Shown: positions 9,659 through 19,786, counted from the stretch's first letter. The stretch: DNA of 43,126 bases from Erwinia pyrifoliae DSM 12163 (GCF_000026985.1 NC_017390.1:3259850-3302975); one strand, 5' to 3'. Numbers and translations are program-made. Notes: generated from the letters alone by a model not told the origin.

Positions 9659-9907
9659 AATAATTCACTCACCATATTACATAATAACCGGTTTGGGAGT
9701 GCTCATTTTGTCAAATTAAAAGGCATTGATGACTCATGGGCGAAAATCGATGATCCTGGGTGGGGCGGGATAAATTACACCCACGCACAACTTGAAAAAT
9801 ACTGGTTACATGAAGATGGCTTAGGGCGCGAATTAATATTCTTAAAAGATGAAAAAACACTTATAAACAGCAATAAAATTCATTCTAAAAGAATTAGAAT
9901 TCAATAA
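9659..9907 (+). pseudogene. C-terminal fragment of an unidentified protein
   Basis: An 82-codon open frame without a start codon lies on the plus strand, convergent with the oxygenase remnant, and ends at TAA 9905-9907. It reads like real protein: SAHFVKLKGIDDSWAKIDDP, then WGGINYTHAQLEKYWL. A His preceding a hydrophobic strand and an Asp-Pro about 15 residues later resemble the His/Asp part of papain-like or C39-like cysteine peptidases, but the Cys-bearing N-terminal part is absent. I do not recognise the family with confidence. A TAA sits directly upstream in frame, so this is a broken gene. A hairpin at 9917-9933 followed by T6 could have been its terminator. Confidence 0.45.
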
Positions 9908-9916
9908 TTAACGGAC

Positions 9917-9946
9917 GGCAGAGAATATCTGCCCGCATTGTTTTTT
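9917..9946 (+). terminator. Possible terminator after the 9659-9907 fragment
   Basis: GGCAGA and TCTGCC form a 6-bp stem with a 5-nt loop; a run of six T begins seven nucleotides after the stem. Orientation fits the plus-strand gene fragment. Confidence 0.4.
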
Positions 9947-9963
9947 ATCAGCCTGATTAAAAT

Positions 9964-9987
9964 TGGTTCGGGCGGGTTTCCCCGCCC
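9964..9987 (-). terminator. Terminator after speB
   Basis: A 7-bp GGGCGGG/CCCGCCC stem (9970-9976 with 9981-9987) with a 4-nt loop lies 8 nt beyond the speB stop on the minus strand, followed by a modestly T-rich stretch. Confidence 0.6.
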
Positions 9988-9994
9988 TTATAAC

Positions 9995-10918
9995 TTATTT
10001 GATCTTGTTGGCAGCCTGGACGTGCAGCATATCTAACGCCAGGCTGGCAGCCGCCAGCGCAGTTATATCAGACTGGTCATAACCCGGAGCCACTTCAACC
10101 AGATCCATCCCCACGATGTTCATGCCCTGCAGGCCACGGATCAGCTTGCTGGCTTTGTCGCTGGTCAGCCCGCCGATCACCGGCGTGCCGGTGCCCGGTG
10201 CATGGGCCGGATCAAGGCAGTCAATATCAAAGGTCAGATAGATGGGCAGATCGCCGACGATCTTTTTCACCTGCGCCAGGATATCGTCCACGCTACGATC
10301 GTTAACCTGCGCCGCATCCAGCACGTTAAAGCCCAGCGAAGGATCAAATTCGGTACGGATACCAATCTGCACGGAGTGTTCAGGAGAGATCAACCCTTCT
10401 TTTGGTGCCGTATAGAACATGGTGCCGTGATCGAAGGTAGGGCCATTGGAATAGGTGTCCGTGTGCGCATCAAAATGCACCAGCGCCATCTTACCGAAAG
10501 TTTTCGCATGCGCACGCAGCAGCGGCAGGCTGATATAGTGATCGCCGCCAAAGGTGAGCATGCGCTTACCCTTCGCCAGCAGCTTTTCAGCATGTGCCTG
10601 TAGTTTGTCACTGAAATCCTGCGCGTCACCAAAGGCATACACCAGATCGCCACAGTCAATCACCTTCAGCTGCTGGCGCAGATCGAACTGCCACGGCCAG
10701 CGACAGCCTTCCCAGGCCAGATTGGTGGAGATCTGTCGGATTGCCCCGGGGCCGAGACGGCTGCCGGGGCGGCCAGAAGTGGCAGCATCAAAAGGCACGC
10801 CGGTGATCACCCATTCGGCATCGCTGTCGTAGGGCTGGAAGTTAAGCGGGAAACGCATAAAACCAAAAGCATTGGAGACCAGAGAGTTATCGTACTCGTG
10901 GTTTAAGGTGTTGTTCAT
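9995..10918 (-). CDS. speB: Agmatinase (agmatine ureohydrolase)
   Basis: Mn-dependent ureohydrolase that splits agmatine into putrescine and urea, the step after SpeA. It has 307 residues (E. coli 306). Metal ligands are visible in GGDH (124-127), DAHTDT (150-155) and FDIDCLDP (230-237), followed by the substrate loop HAPGTGTP. The ATG at 10918 has CGAGGATT as ribosome-binding site. In E. coli speB follows speA directly; here a DUF937 gene with its own terminator lies between them, so speB probably has its own promoter in the 10919-10980 gap. Confidence 0.97.
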   Translation of the reverse strand: MNNTLNHEYDNSLVSNAFGFMRFPLNFQPYDSDAEWVITGVPFDAATSGRPGSRLGPGAIRQISTNLAWEGCRWPWQFDLRQQLKVIDCGDLVYAFGDAQDFSDKLQAHAEKLLAKGKRMLTFGGDHYISLPLLRAHAKTFGKMALVHFDAHTDTYSNGPTFDHGTMFYTAPKEGLISPEHSVQIGIRTEFDPSLGFNVLDAAQVNDRSVDDILAQVKKIVGDLPIYLTFDIDCLDPAHAPGTGTPVIGGLTSDKASKLIRGLQGMNIVGMDLVEVAPGYDQSDITALAAASLALDMLHVQAANKIK

Positions 10919-10975
10919 ATCAAATCCTCGTTAAACGGCGGCATCTGAACGCAGCCCTGCCCGTTTACCCGGTAA

Positions 10976-11015
10976 AGAAAAATCCCTTCTGCGCCGTACC
11001 TGACGCAGAAGGGAT
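10976..11015 (-). terminator. Intrinsic terminator after the DUF937 gene
   Basis: A perfect 12-bp stem (10982-10993 with 11004-11015) and 10-nt loop are followed on the minus strand by ATTTTTC. It separates the DUF937 gene from speB. Confidence 0.85.
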
Positions 11016-11040
11016 CGGAAATTAATGCATCGTAACAGCG

Positions 11041-11502
11041 TTACTTTTTAGCAAAAATACCGTCAACGAATTTACCCAAATCGTTACCATCGGCATTGTT
11101 CAGGCTTTGCTCCGCATCCGGCTTCAGCTGGCCTTCCGGCGAAGCGTGATCGATGAACTGCGGTAAAAACTGTTGCAGCTTGCTCACCGCATCTTCCGGG
11201 GTGGTGCCCAGTTTGTCCGCCAGCGATTGCAGCTCGCTGTGACCAAAGGCAGACTGTAACTGGCTGGTGGCAACCGGCTGATTCTCGCCGCTGCCGAGCC
11301 AGCTTTCTGCCAGACCGCCCAGTCCGCCCTGCTGCAGCCTGGCCAGCACCGCCTGAAAACCACCCTGCGATTGTACCCACTGCAGGATCGCCATCATCGC
11401 CAGGCTGCCTAACTTACCGCCCATGCCCGACTCGCTGCCGGAGTTCTGCTCTTTGTCACCGCCGCCGAGCGCATTATTAATTAAGCTGTCTAATAAACCC
11501 AT
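11041..11502 (-). CDS. YidB-like DUF937 protein
   Basis: Small cytosolic protein of the DUF937/YidB family, 153 residues, function unknown. It begins MGLLDSLINNALGGG, has a low-complexity Gly/Ser/Gln-rich stretch up to about residue 30, a hydrophobic helix (LAMMAILQWVQSQGG), a Gly-rich segment and a helical C-terminus (LQSLADKLGTTPEDAVSKLQ) that matches the family. The ATG has TTAAGGAGCG upstream. It lies between speA and speB on the same strand, a position not occupied in E. coli. A strong terminator follows it, so it can be read with speA but is insulated from speB. A role in polyamine metabolism is not supported by the sequence. Confidence 0.85.
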   Translation of the reverse strand: MGLLDSLINNALGGGDKEQNSGSESGMGGKLGSLAMMAILQWVQSQGGFQAVLARLQQGGLGGLAESWLGSGENQPVATSQLQSAFGHSELQSLADKLGTTPEDAVSKLQQFLPQFIDHASPEGQLKPDAEQSLNNADGNDLGKFVDGIFAKK

Positions 11503-11568
11503 GTATCGCTCCTTAATCTTCCATTTCAGGGATTACCATTCGTAAAACATAGCCATCAGGCTTTAACG

Positions 11569-13545
11569 TTACTCATCTTCCAGATAAGTATAGCCGTACA
11601 GTCCCGCTTCAAACTCTTCAAGGAACTGCGCACGCAGCTCTTCGTCCAGATCGCTCTGCTTGATCTGGTTGCGGAAGTGCGTCAGCAGCTCCGCCGGATT
11701 GAGCTGCACATACTCCAACATATCCGCTACGGTATCCCCTTCATCCGACAGCTGAACCTCAACGCTACCGTCAGCAAAGGCAAATACATCCACCGCTTCG
11801 GTATCACCAAACAGGTTGTGCATGTTGCCAAGGATCTCCTGGTAAGCGCCGACCATAAAGAAGCCAAGCATCGGGGGATTATCCACATCGTACTGCGGCA
11901 TCGGCATGGTGGTGGCAATGCCGTCGCCGTCGATGTAATGATCGATGGTGCCGTCGGAGTCGCAGGTGATATCCAGCAGTACCGCCCGGCGCTCCGGAAC
12001 TTTGTTCAATCCTTCCAGCGGCAGCACCGGGAATAGCTGATCGATACCCCAGGCATCCGGCATCGACTGGAACAGCGAGAAGTTGACGTAGATTTTATCC
12101 GCCATACGCTCCTGCAGCTCGTCGATAATCGGGCGATGCGCACGGTTGCTCGGGTCCAGATGCAGCTGAATATAGTGGCAGATGCTCAAATAAAGCTGTT
12201 CGGCCCAGGCGCGCTGGGTCAGGTCATAGGTTCCCTGCGAGTAGCCGGTATGGATATCGAACAGGTCCATCTGGCTGTCGTGCAGCCATTCACGCAGCGA
12301 ACGGCGGTTATTCGGCTCGTGCATCTCCTGCCAGGTATCCCACATGCTGACAATCGGACGCGGCGCGTCTTCAACCGGCGGTTGGGGCTCACTGAATTCG
12401 TTACGCTCCACGCCAATAATGTTGGAGACCAGCACCGTATGGTGCGCGGTCACGGCGCGCCCGGATTCGGTGATGACCGTCGGATGCGGCAGATCGTGCT
12501 CATCACAGGCCGCACCAATCGCCCAGATCACATTGTTAGCGTATTCGTTCAGGCCATAGTTTACCGAGCAGTCGCTTTGTGAACGTGTGCCTTCGTAGTC
12601 CACGCCCAGACCGCCGCCAACGTCAAAACACTGGATATTAACGCCCAGCTTTGCCAGTTCGACGTAGAAACGCGCCGACTCACGCACGCCAGTGGCGATA
12701 TCACGAATATTCGCCATCTGTGAACCGAGGTGGAAATGCAGCAGCTGCAGGCTTTCCACCCGGCCCGCTTCACGCATAATTTCTACCAGCTTCAATACCT
12801 GGGTTGCAGACAGGCCAAACTTCGATTTTTCACCGCCGCTGGACTGCCATTTACCAGAACCCTGGGAGGCAAGGCGCGCGCGGATGCCGAGACGAGGTAT
12901 TACGTTGAGGCGCTCGGCTTCTTCAAGTACCAGCTTCACTTCCGTCATCTTTTCCAGCACCAGATAGACCTTGTGGCCCATCTTCTCGCCAATCAGGGCA
13001 AGGCGGATATATTCACGGTCCTTATAGCCGTTACAGACAATCACCGAACGCGTCATACCAGCATGCGCCAGCACGGCCATCAGCTCGGCTTTGGAACCGG
13101 CTTCCAGTCCCAGCGGTTCGCCAGAGTTGATTAGCGACTCAATCACACGCTTATGCTGGTTGACCTTGATCGGATAAACCAGGAAGTAGTCGCCGTTGTA
13201 GCCGTAGGATTCGCACGCACGTTTAAAGGCGGCATTAATTGAACGCAGGCGGTGCTGCAAAATTTGAGGAAAGCAGAACAGGGCCGGCAGACGCTGGCCT
13301 TCAGCCTCGCGTTCTTTCACCAGTTTAGCCAAATCGACGCGGGCTTCCGGCACGTCAGGATCAGGGCAGACGCTGATATGACCCAGCTCGTTCACGTCAT
13401 AGTAGTTATTACCCCACCAGGCAATATTGTAGGTGCGCAGCATTCTGCTGGCATCCTGGTCGCTGATGGCGACCTCCTGCATGGAACGCAGTACACCCTG
13501 TTCGCCTGCTGACGAACCCATTATTTTCTTCATGTCGTCAGACAT
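11569..13545 (-). CDS. speA: Biosynthetic arginine decarboxylase
   Basis: PLP- and Mg-dependent decarboxylation of arginine to agmatine, first step of the arginine route to putrescine. The start at 13545 (MSDDMKK) is preferred over an in-frame ATG 17 codons upstream because it gives 658 residues, the E. coli length, and has TTGAGG upstream. PLP lysine is Lys127 in [10 protein letters not shown]; the group IV decarboxylase features include [22 protein letters not shown] and the C-terminal [17 protein letters not shown]. The C-terminus ends TYLEDE as in E. coli. A 5' leader of about 235 nt contains an extended -10 promoter and a terminator-like hairpin. The product feeds SpeB. Confidence 0.98.
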   Translation of the reverse strand: MSDDMKKIMGSSAGEQGVLRSMQEVAISDQDASRMLRTYNIAWWGNNYYDVNELGHISVCPDPDVPEARVDLAKLVKEREAEGQRLPALFCFPQILQHRLRSINAAFKRACESYGYNGDYFLVYPIKVNQHKRVIESLINSGEPLGLEAGSKAELMAVLAHAGMTRSVIVCNGYKDREYIRLALIGEKMGHKVYLVLEKMTEVKLVLEEAERLNVIPRLGIRARLASQGSGKWQSSGGEKSKFGLSATQVLKLVEIMREAGRVESLQLLHFHLGSQMANIRDIATGVRESARFYVELAKLGVNIQCFDVGGGLGVDYEGTRSQSDCSVNYGLNEYANNVIWAIGAACDEHDLPHPTVITESGRAVTAHHTVLVSNIIGVERNEFSEPQPPVEDAPRPIVSMWDTWQEMHEPNNRRSLREWLHDSQMDLFDIHTGYSQGTYDLTQRAWAEQLYLSICHYIQLHLDPSNRAHRPIIDELQERMADKIYVNFSLFQSMPDAWGIDQLFPVLPLEGLNKVPERRAVLLDITCDSDGTIDHYIDGDGIATTMPMPQYDVDNPPMLGFFMVGAYQEILGNMHNLFGDTEAVDVFAFADGSVEVQLSDEGDTVADMLEYVQLNPAELLTHFRNQIKQSDLDEELRAQFLEEFEAGLYGYTYLEDE

Positions 13546-13726
13546 CGCAAACCTCAAGTTGTAATGAAGCAAAACATATGTCAGCTGCAGGAGCACCCTG
13601 CGGCAAGAATTTATCGATTAGCGGCCTGTTCGGCCACGCACGCGAAAACGGTGCTGAAATCGTTTTTTGCAGTGTTACATTGTAAGACAAGTCGCAGACT
13701 CCGTGTAGCGGGCCAGAGAACTTATG

Positions 13727-13753
13727 AAGAAAACTCTCAGGATAATCTGAGAG
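13727..13753 (-). promoter_or_regulatory. Terminator-like hairpin in the speA leader
   Basis: CTCTCAG and CTGAGAG form a 7-bp stem with a 6-nt loop. On the minus strand it is followed by TTTTCTTC. It lies about 30 nt downstream of the proposed speA start of transcription and 180 nt before the speA ATG, where an attenuator would sit. Function is inferred only. Confidence 0.4.
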
Positions 13754-13786
13754 AACCGCACCCAATTTATACGTTATCTCATGCAA

Positions 13787-13795
13787 ATTATAGCA
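13787..13795 (-). promoter_or_regulatory. Putative extended -10 promoter of speA
   Basis: On the minus strand TGCTATAAT combines a consensus -10 hexamer with the TGN extension. No good -35 is seen, which is usual for extended -10 promoters. Transcription would start near 13780 and give a leader of about 235 nt. Confidence 0.5.
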
Positions 13796-14274
13796 AGGCA
13801 GCAGATGTGGGGACCCGGATTTACCGATCGCAATGCAGCAGAGTAAACAGGCTGTATTCATCTCATCTGCAGTCGAACTATGGCAAGGACAAGGTTAACC
13901 AGCGATGCTGTCAGCATCATGACCAATACGCGGATAACTTCGCTGCGATTGACTGGCATGGATGATGAAATCAGGGAAAATGAACACGCCAGGATGGCGT
14001 AATTGGGCGGATAAAGCGAACTGGTGGTTCATTACCGTTATCACCTCCACACCTGCCTTCTCGGCACGCGGATAAAGCTGAACATGAGGCTAAAAGCCAG
14101 CACATGACCATCGCCACTGATGGGGTCTTTAGCGGCGTTTTATACAGCTCTGAAGGTTAAAATGCAAAATCTAAATGAGCTAAACAGGTGCTGTGACAGG
14201 ATATTTTATTGCTCATTGCCTTGAGTGACATTCTATCAGGCAAAAAATGCTGGCAATCCGCTTAACGAGTAACC
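13796..14274. other. Long speA-metK intergenic region without a supported gene
   Basis: About 480 bp between the divergent speA and metK promoters. A 37-codon plus-strand frame at 13962-14075 (starting MMKSGKMNTPGWRNW) is open but has no ribosome-binding site and no recognised relative. No tRNA, repeat or insertion sequence was found. E. coli carries small yqgB/yqgD genes in this interval; I see no match to them. Confidence 0.5.
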
Positions 14275-14280
14275 TAAAAT

Positions 14281-14304
14281 AGACGTCCAGATGTTAATCC
14301 ATCT
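14281..14304 (+). promoter_or_regulatory. MetJ operator (three tandem met boxes) of metK
   Basis: Three adjacent 8-bp units AGACGTCC, AGATGTTA and ATCCATCT resemble the met box AGACGTCT; the first is the best. They overlap candidate promoter elements (TAGACG at 14280 with TATACT at 14304-14309, or TAAAAT at 14275-14280). Repression of metK by MetJ with S-adenosylmethionine is established in E. coli. Confidence 0.8.
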
Positions 14305-14444
14305 ATACTGGTTAACTTCTAAGCGTCTTACTACTGCTCATGGCTTTGCCTGTGGGGGCGCTAAGTCTGAGTTTGCGGACTCGTGGCCAGTCTTCGCGCT
14401 ATGCAGTTGATTTTTAACCCGTTAGATTCAAGGTAAAGAATAAA

Positions 14445-15599
14445 ATGGCTAAACACCTTTTTACATCCGAGTCCGTATCAGAAGGACATCCCGATAAAAT
14501 CGCCGATCAGATTTCTGATGCCGTGCTGGATGCTATCCTCGAGCAGGATCCTAAAGCCCGCGTAGCCTGCGAAACCTATGTGAAAACCGGTATGGTGCTG
14601 GTTGGCGGTGAAATTACCACCAGCGCATGGGTGGATATCGAAGAGATCACTCGCCAGACCGTGCGTGATATCGGCTATGTCCATTCCGATATGGGCTTTG
14701 ATGCCAATTCCTGCGCGGTACTGAGCGCTATTGGTAAGCAGTCACCGGACATCAACCAGGGAGTTGACCGCACCGATCCGCTGGAACAGGGAGCGGGCGA
14801 CCAGGGCATTATGTTTGGCTATGCCAGCAACGAAACGGATGTACTGATGCCTGCGCCAGTGACCTATGCGCACCGTTTGGTACAGCGCCAGTCAGAAGTA
14901 CGTAAAAGCGGCACGTTGCCGTGGCTGCGCCCGGATGCAAAAAGTCAGATTACCTTCCAGTACGACGATGGCAAGATCGTGGGCATTGATGCGGTAGTAC
15001 TGTCTACCCAGCATGCTGAGGAGATCTCGCAAAAAGAGCTGCAGGAAGCGGTGATGGAAGAGATTATCAAGCCGGTGCTGCCGACTGAATGGATCAACGC
15101 CAACACCAAGTACCATATCAACCCCACCGGACGTTTCGTTATTGGTGGCCCAATGGGCGACTGCGGCCTGACCGGCCGTAAGATCATCGTTGATACTTAT
15201 GGCGGTATGGCCCGTCACGGCGGCGGCGCTTTCTCGGGTAAAGACCCGTCGAAAGTTGACCGCTCTGCGGCCTACGCAGCCCGTTATGTGGCAAAAAATA
15301 TCGTTGCTGCTGGCCTGGCCGATCGCTGTGAGATCCAGGTTTCCTACGCTATCGGCGTGGCAGAGCCGACCTCAATCATGGTGGAAACCTTCGGTACTGA
15401 GAAAATCTCTACCGAAACGCTGACCCTGTTGGTGCGCGAATTCTTCGACCTGCGCCCTTACGGTCTGATCCAGATGCTGGATCTGCTGCACCCGATTTAT
15501 CGCGAAACCGCCGCCTATGGTCACTTTGGTCGTGAACACTTCCCGTGGGAAAAAACCGACAAAGCTGCGCAGCTGCGTGAAGCCGCCGGTCTGAAATAA
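14445..15599 (+). CDS. metK: S-adenosylmethionine synthetase
   Basis: Forms S-adenosylmethionine from methionine and ATP; the product is the methyl donor and, after decarboxylation, the aminopropyl donor for spermidine made from the putrescine of SpeA/SpeB/SpeC. 384 residues, identical in length to E. coli. Signatures: [11 protein letters not shown] (residues 12-22), [12 protein letters not shown] (116-127) and the P-loop-like [19 protein letters not shown] near residue 260. The ATG has TCAAGGTAAAG upstream. A 140-nt leader separates it from a MetJ operator at 14281-14304. A good terminator follows. Confidence 0.99.
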   Translation: MAKHLFTSESVSEGHPDKIADQISDAVLDAILEQDPKARVACETYVKTGMVLVGGEITTSAWVDIEEITRQTVRDIGYVHSDMGFDANSCAVLSAIGKQSPDINQGVDRTDPLEQGAGDQGIMFGYASNETDVLMPAPVTYAHRLVQRQSEVRKSGTLPWLRPDAKSQITFQYDDGKIVGIDAVVLSTQHAEEISQKELQEAVMEEIIKPVLPTEWINANTKYHINPTGRFVIGGPMGDCGLTGRKIIVDTYGGMARHGGGAFSGKDPSKVDRSAAYAARYVAKNIVAAGLADRCEIQVSYAIGVAEPTSIMVETFGTEKISTETLTLLVREFFDLRPYGLIQMLDLLHPIYRETAAYGHFGREHFPWEKTDKAAQLREAAGLK

Positions 15600-15618
15600 C
15601 CCCACTCTAAGCGCTTCA

Positions 15619-15648
15619 GGGGCATCCGAACGCGGGTGCCCTTTTTTT
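15619..15648 (+). terminator. Intrinsic terminator after metK
   Basis: GGGCATCC pairs with GGGTGCCC (one T-G wobble) around a 6-nt loop, followed by seven T, 20 nt after the metK stop. Confidence 0.9.
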
Positions 15649-15861
15649 ATGCCTTGATTGTTAACGATTACATGTGTGAGAAGGCTAATTTTCAGGCAAT
15701 TAGATCGCTAATGATGTTTAAAACCTGACACCGTATGAGTTATTTTCAGCACTGTCTGATATTTTTCGGGCGAAGAGTTAATACACACTCTAATCTGCTA
15801 TAGATTACTGGTTAAACCTCCTGAAATAGGGATAAAGACGCTATTTTCTGTAAGAAAATAT

Positions 15862-15877
15862 CTGTAACCGGTTACAC
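15862..15877 (+). promoter_or_regulatory. GalR/GalS operator upstream of galP
   Basis: TGTAACCGGTTACA is a perfect 14-bp palindrome with the spacing of GalR/GalS sites (consensus GTGNAANCGNTTNCAC). It is 158 bp before the galP ATG. Control of galP by GalR/GalS is known in E. coli; here it is inferred. Confidence 0.75.
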
Positions 15878-15939
15878 TGATGTAATCTGTCGCACAGTCT
15901 TGCATGGCTGAGTTTTCTACTATCTGATATCTGACACCT

Positions 15940-15992
15940 CAATAATTCGAGTTGCAGAAGGCGGCCAACGCGTCTGTGGTTTGAATAATGAC
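15940..15992. repeat. Short copy of a dispersed enterobacterial inverted-repeat element
   Basis: The left part AATAATTCGAGTTGCAG and the right part CCAACGCGTCTG-TGGTTTGAA-TAATGACG resemble the two ends of a short dispersed element that I recall from Erwinia, Serratia and Yersinia intergenic regions (ends AATAATTCGAGTTGCAGGAAG and ACTTGAAGTATGACGGG). Here the ends are joined with the middle missing. It lies in the galP leader. A longer copy is at 19948-20135. Confidence 0.5.
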
Positions 15993-16034
15993 GTTTTATA
16001 ACAACAATATGCAGTACTACTAAACGGAGGCGTT

Positions 16035-17432
16035 ATGCCTGATAAGAAAAAAAGAAGCAGAACTTCAAACAAGGCTATGACCCTGTTCGTCTGTTTCCTT
16101 GCGGCACTGGCTGGCCTGCTGTTCGGGCTGGATATCGGGGTGATTGCCGGAGCACTTCCCTTTATCGCCAAGGATTTTAGCGTCACTCCTCATCAACAGG
16201 AGTGGATCGTCAGCTCCATGATGTTTGGTGCCGCCATGGGTGCCGTCGGCAGCGGCTGGCTGTCTTCTTCTCTCGGGCGTAAAAAGAGCCTGATGATCGG
16301 TGCCGTGCTGTTTGTTATCGGCTCCCTGTGGTCAGCGCTCTCACCTAACCCGGAAATGCTGATTATCGCCCGCGTATTGCTGGGCCTGGCCGTTGGCGTG
16401 GCGTCTTACACGGCTCCGCTGTATCTGTCTGAGATTGCGCCGGAAAAAATTCGCGGTAGCATGATTTCGCTCTATCAGCTGATGATTACCATCGGTATTC
16501 TTGGGGCTTACCTTTCCGACACGGCTTTCAGCTATACCGGCGAATGGCGCTGGATGCTGGGCGTTATCACTATTCCCGCCCTGCTATTGCTGGTTGGCGT
16601 CTTCTTTCTGCCCAACAGCCCGCGCTGGCTGGCAGCAAAAGGCGATTTCCGCAGCGCACAACGGGTTCTGGATCGCTTGCGCGATACCAGCGAACAGGCT
16701 AAACGCGAGCTGGATGAGATCCGCGAAAGCCTGAAGATTAAACAGTCCGGCTGGGCGCTGTTCAAAGACAACAGTCACTTCCGTCGTGCGGTTTATCTTG
16801 GCGTATTGTTGCAGGTCATGCAGCAGTTCACCGGCATGAACGTGATCATGTATTACGCACCGAAAATTTTCGAAATTGCCGGCTTTGCCAATACCACCCA
16901 GCAGATGTGGGGCACGGTCATTGTCGGTCTGATTAACGTGCTGGCAACCTTTATTGCAATTGGTCTGGTTGACCGTTGGGGGCGTAAACCTACGCTTATC
17001 CTCGGCTTTATGGTGATGGCGCTGGGTATGGGCGTTCTGGGCACCATGCTACATGTCGGCATTCATTCAGTCGGCGCGCAGTACTTCGCTATTGCCATGC
17101 TGCTGATGTTTATCGTCGGTTTCGCGATGAGTGCCGGGCCGCTGATTTGGGTACTTTGTTCAGAGATCCAGCCGCTGAAAGGGCGTGATTTCGGCATCAC
17201 CGTCTCTACCGCCACTAACTGGATTGCGAACATGATTGTCGGGGCGACCTTCCTGACCATGCTGAACAACCTCGGCAATGCGAACACCTTCTGGGTTTAC
17301 GCGGCGCTCAACCTGTTCTTTATTGTTCTGACCCTGTGGCTTATTCCAGAAACCAAAAACGTTTCGCTGGAGCACATCGAGCGTAACCTGTTGAGCGGTA
17401 AGAGACTGCGCGAAATCGGTCAGCGTGACTAA
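16035..17432 (+). CDS. galP: Galactose:proton symporter
   Basis: Twelve-helix major facilitator sugar/H+ symporter of the inner membrane that imports galactose and also glucose. 465 residues against 464 in E. coli. Sugar porter signatures: [17 protein letters not shown] in helix 1 (about residues 28-44), the RXGRR-type loop as SLGRKKS, the PESPRWL-type motif as [12 protein letters not shown] after helix 6, [17 protein letters not shown] in helix 7, VDRWGRKP, and the C-terminal PETKNVSLE. The ATG has a good AACGGAGGCG site. It is monocistronic with a GalR-type operator upstream and a terminator downstream. Confidence 0.97.
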   Translation: MPDKKKRSRTSNKAMTLFVCFLAALAGLLFGLDIGVIAGALPFIAKDFSVTPHQQEWIVSSMMFGAAMGAVGSGWLSSSLGRKKSLMIGAVLFVIGSLWSALSPNPEMLIIARVLLGLAVGVASYTAPLYLSEIAPEKIRGSMISLYQLMITIGILGAYLSDTAFSYTGEWRWMLGVITIPALLLLVGVFFLPNSPRWLAAKGDFRSAQRVLDRLRDTSEQAKRELDEIRESLKIKQSGWALFKDNSHFRRAVYLGVLLQVMQQFTGMNVIMYYAPKIFEIAGFANTTQQMWGTVIVGLINVLATFIAIGLVDRWGRKPTLILGFMVMALGMGVLGTMLHVGIHSVGAQYFAIAMLLMFIVGFAMSAGPLIWVLCSEIQPLKGRDFGITVSTATNWIANMIVGATFLTMLNNLGNANTFWVYAALNLFFIVLTLWLIPETKNVSLEHIERNLLSGKRLREIGQRD

Positions 17433-17461
17433 CCACGTTTGTTGCGTTCTTCCCGTGTTCA

Positions 17462-17496
17462 CAACAGGCCGGCATTATGCCGGCCTGTTGCTTTTT
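17462..17496 (+). terminator. Intrinsic terminator after galP
   Basis: A 14-bp perfect stem (17462-17475 with 17477-17490, effective loop ATTAT) followed by CTTTTT, 30 nt after the galP stop. Confidence 0.9.
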
Positions 17497-17652
17497 CCGT
17501 GCCGTCTGCTGCGCCAACCGCCGACTTAACGAACGCGCTATTACCCTGGCATCTGCTCCCATTCTCCCGATCGCGCAACCCCGGTTTTCACGCCTTGAAA
17601 GGCAGTAGCGGACGGCTTGAATTGCCCCGCAGCACGCCGTATTCTTGCGCTT

Positions 17653-18165
17653 ATGAAACCTGAAAGAATCCCCATTTCCCTGCAGCAGGCCGTTATGCAA
17701 AGGCTGCGCGATAAACTGCAGCAGGCTAATCTGCGGCTGGAGCGCAACTATCCGCAACCCGCGCTGTACTACACACAGCGTGGCACGGCGGCGGGAACGG
17801 CCTGGCTGCAAAGTTGGCAAATCCGCCTGAATCCGGTACTGCTATTAGAAAACCAGCAGGCGTTCATTGATGAAGTGGTGCCGCACGAACTGGCGCACCT
17901 GCTGGTTTGGAAACATTTTGGCCGCGTTGCACCACACGGTAAAGAGTGGAAATGGATGATGGAAAGCGTGCTGGGTGTACAAGCACGCCGTACCCACCAG
18001 TTTGCGATAACCTCAGTGTGCAGCCGCGCTTTCCCGTACCGCTGCCGCTGCCAGCAGCATCAGTTAAGCGTGCGCCGCCATAACCGGGTGATAAGGGGCG
18101 AGAGCCAATATCGCTGCCTGCATTGTGGTGACCCTCTGCAGCCCGGCAGCTTCCAGAAATCTTAA
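17653..18165 (+). CDS. sprT: SprT zinc metalloprotease-like protein
   Basis: SprT-family protein with a zinc protease-like N-terminal domain and a C-terminal zinc ribbon. The cellular role in bacteria is poorly known; eukaryotic SPRTN relatives degrade DNA-protein crosslinks. The start at 17653 (MKPERIP) is preferred over an in-frame ATG 12 codons upstream by alignment with E. coli SprT; it gives 170 residues (E. coli 165). HELAH at residues 78-82 is the zinc/catalytic motif; the ribbon is formed by YRCRCQQH and YRCLHCGD. No clear ribosome-binding site precedes it. It sits between galP and endA as in E. coli. Confidence 0.92.
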   Translation: MKPERIPISLQQAVMQRLRDKLQQANLRLERNYPQPALYYTQRGTAAGTAWLQSWQIRLNPVLLLENQQAFIDEVVPHELAHLLVWKHFGRVAPHGKEWKWMMESVLGVQARRTHQFAITSVCSRAFPYRCRCQQHQLSVRRHNRVIRGESQYRCLHCGDPLQPGSFQKS

Positions 18166-18287
18166 AACCCCCCGCTAATGATTAAAAATAAGACAATATA
18201 AGACTTATATTTCAAGCCATTATTCGTTATCAGCGGCACATCTGTTACTCTCCACGACCGTTTCATGGAATACAGATTTACTCGAAT

Positions 18288-19001
18288 ATGTCTCGCAAAA
18301 ATTTGAGCTTAATGGCTCTTTCCCTGCTGCTCCCCCCCCTTTTTGGCCATGCTCTTAGCCAGGGCAACTACCACCAGAATAACTTTAGCCAGGCTAAGGC
18401 CTGGGCTGCGCAAATTCATCACGATGCACCCGGCACGTTTTATTGCGGCTGCAAAATTGACTGGCAGGGTAAAAAAGGCGTGCCGGATCTGGCATCCTGC
18501 GGTTATCAGGTACGCAAAAATAGCGAACGCGCCAGCCGCATCGAATGGGAGCATATTGTCCCGGCGTGGAGCTTTGGCCACCAGCGCCTGTGCTGGCAGG
18601 ACGGCGGGCGCAAAAACTGCGCCAAAGACCCTGTTTATCGCCGAATGGAAAGCGACCTGCATAACCTGCAACCGGCCATTGGGGAGGTGAACGGCGATCG
18701 CGGTAACTTCATGTACGGTCAGTGGAGCGGCGGCGAGCAGCAGTATGGCCAGTGCGCCATGAAGGTTGATTTCAAAAATAAGCTGGCCGAACCGCCCGCC
18801 CGCGCGCGCGGCGCCATCGCCCGAACATGGTTTTATATGCGTGACCAGTATCAGCTAAGCATGTCAAAACAGCAGACGCAGTTGATGACCGCCTGGAGCA
18901 AGCTCTATCCGGTCACGCCGTGGGAGTGCGAACGCGATCGGCGCATTGCCCGCGTACAGGGAAATCATAATCCTTATGTACAGCAGGCTTGCCAGCGGTA
19001 A
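18288..19001 (+). CDS. endA: Periplasmic endonuclease I
   Basis: Non-specific double-strand DNA endonuclease secreted to the periplasm. 237 residues (E. coli 235). A signal peptide covers about residues 1-24 (charged SRKN, then [17 protein letters not shown]). The catalytic core has [11 protein letters not shown] with His89, and downstream [22 protein letters not shown], typical of EndA/Vvn nucleases. Several cysteines in the mature part fit disulfides. It is between sprT and rsmE as in E. coli. No strong Shine-Dalgarno site is visible before the ATG at 18288. Confidence 0.96.
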   Translation: MSRKNLSLMALSLLLPPLFGHALSQGNYHQNNFSQAKAWAAQIHHDAPGTFYCGCKIDWQGKKGVPDLASCGYQVRKNSERASRIEWEHIVPAWSFGHQRLCWQDGGRKNCAKDPVYRRMESDLHNLQPAIGEVNGDRGNFMYGQWSGGEQQYGQCAMKVDFKNKLAEPPARARGAIARTWFYMRDQYQLSMSKQQTQLMTAWSKLYPVTPWECERDRRIARVQGNHNPYVQQACQR

Positions 19002-19054
19002 AATCGCTGGCCTAAACTGCACAGCATTGTTGTGTTAACTTTGACAGGATTTCC

Positions 19055-19786
19055 ATGCGTATACCCCGCATTTATCAGCCCGAACCGTTACAGACCGGCA
19101 ACGATATAGCCCTTAGCGAAGAGGCTGCTCATCATGTTGGCCGCGTGCTGCGCATGGGTACAGGCCAGATGCTGGAATTGTTCGATGGCACCGGTCTGGT
19201 ATTTGCTGCGGAAATCATTCAGGCCGATAAAAAAAATGTTTGTGTCAAAATCAACGCCAGCCGCGAGGACAGCCGCGAGTCACCGCTTCATCTGCACCTG
19301 GGCCAGGTGATGTCGCGCGGCGAAAAAATGGAATTTACCATTCAAAAAGCCGTCGAACTGGGAGTAAATGTGATTACCCCCTTGTTTTCTGAGCGCTGTG
19401 GCGTGAAGCTGGACGCAGAACGGCTGGCGAAAAAAATTCAGCAGTGGCAAAAGATTGCCATCGCCGCCTGTGAACAGTGTGGGCGCAACGGCATTCCCGA
19501 GGTGCGTAACGCGATGGCACTGGACGCCTGGTGCGCTGAACCGGAGCCGGGGCTAAAGCTCAACCTGCATCCGCGTGCCAAACACAGCATTAATACCCTG
19601 CCGCTTCCGGTAGAACGTGTGCGTCTGCTGATTGGCCCGGAGGGTGGGCTATCTGCCGATGAGATTACCATGACGGCGCAACATGGTTTTACTGATATTC
19701 TGCTGGGTCCACGCGTGCTGCGGACCGAAACAACCGCACTAACGGCAATCACTGCCCTGCAGGTGCGCTTTGGCGATTTGGGCTGA
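19055..19786 (+). CDS. rsmE: 16S rRNA m3U1498 methyltransferase
   Basis: SPOUT-fold enzyme that methylates N3 of U1498 in 16S rRNA. 243 residues, the same as E. coli. N-terminal PUA-like domain ([21 protein letters not shown]) to about residue 75, then the SPOUT domain with [18 protein letters not shown] and the SAM-binding knot [13 protein letters not shown] at about residues 192-204, ending [15 protein letters not shown]. The ATG has ACAGGATTT upstream. It lies 53 nt after endA. Confidence 0.96.
   Translation: MRIPRIYQPEPLQTGNDIALSEEAAHHVGRVLRMGTGQMLELFDGTGLVFAAEIIQADKKNVCVKINASREDSRESPLHLHLGQVMSRGEKMEFTIQKAVELGVNVITPLFSERCGVKLDAERLAKKIQQWQKIAIAACEQCGRNGIPEVRNAMALDAWCAEPEPGLKLNLHPRAKHSINTLPLPVERVRLLIGPEGGLSADEITMTAQHGFTDILLGPRVLRTETTALTAITALQVRFGDLG

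Noticed and set aside
13564..13965. 133-codon plus-strand frame in the speA leader
   Set aside because: Overlaps the speA promoter and leader, lacks a ribosome-binding site, and its composition is not protein-like.
13962..14075. 37-codon frame between speA and metK
   Set aside because: No ribosome-binding site and no recognised relative; mentioned only in the intergenic description.
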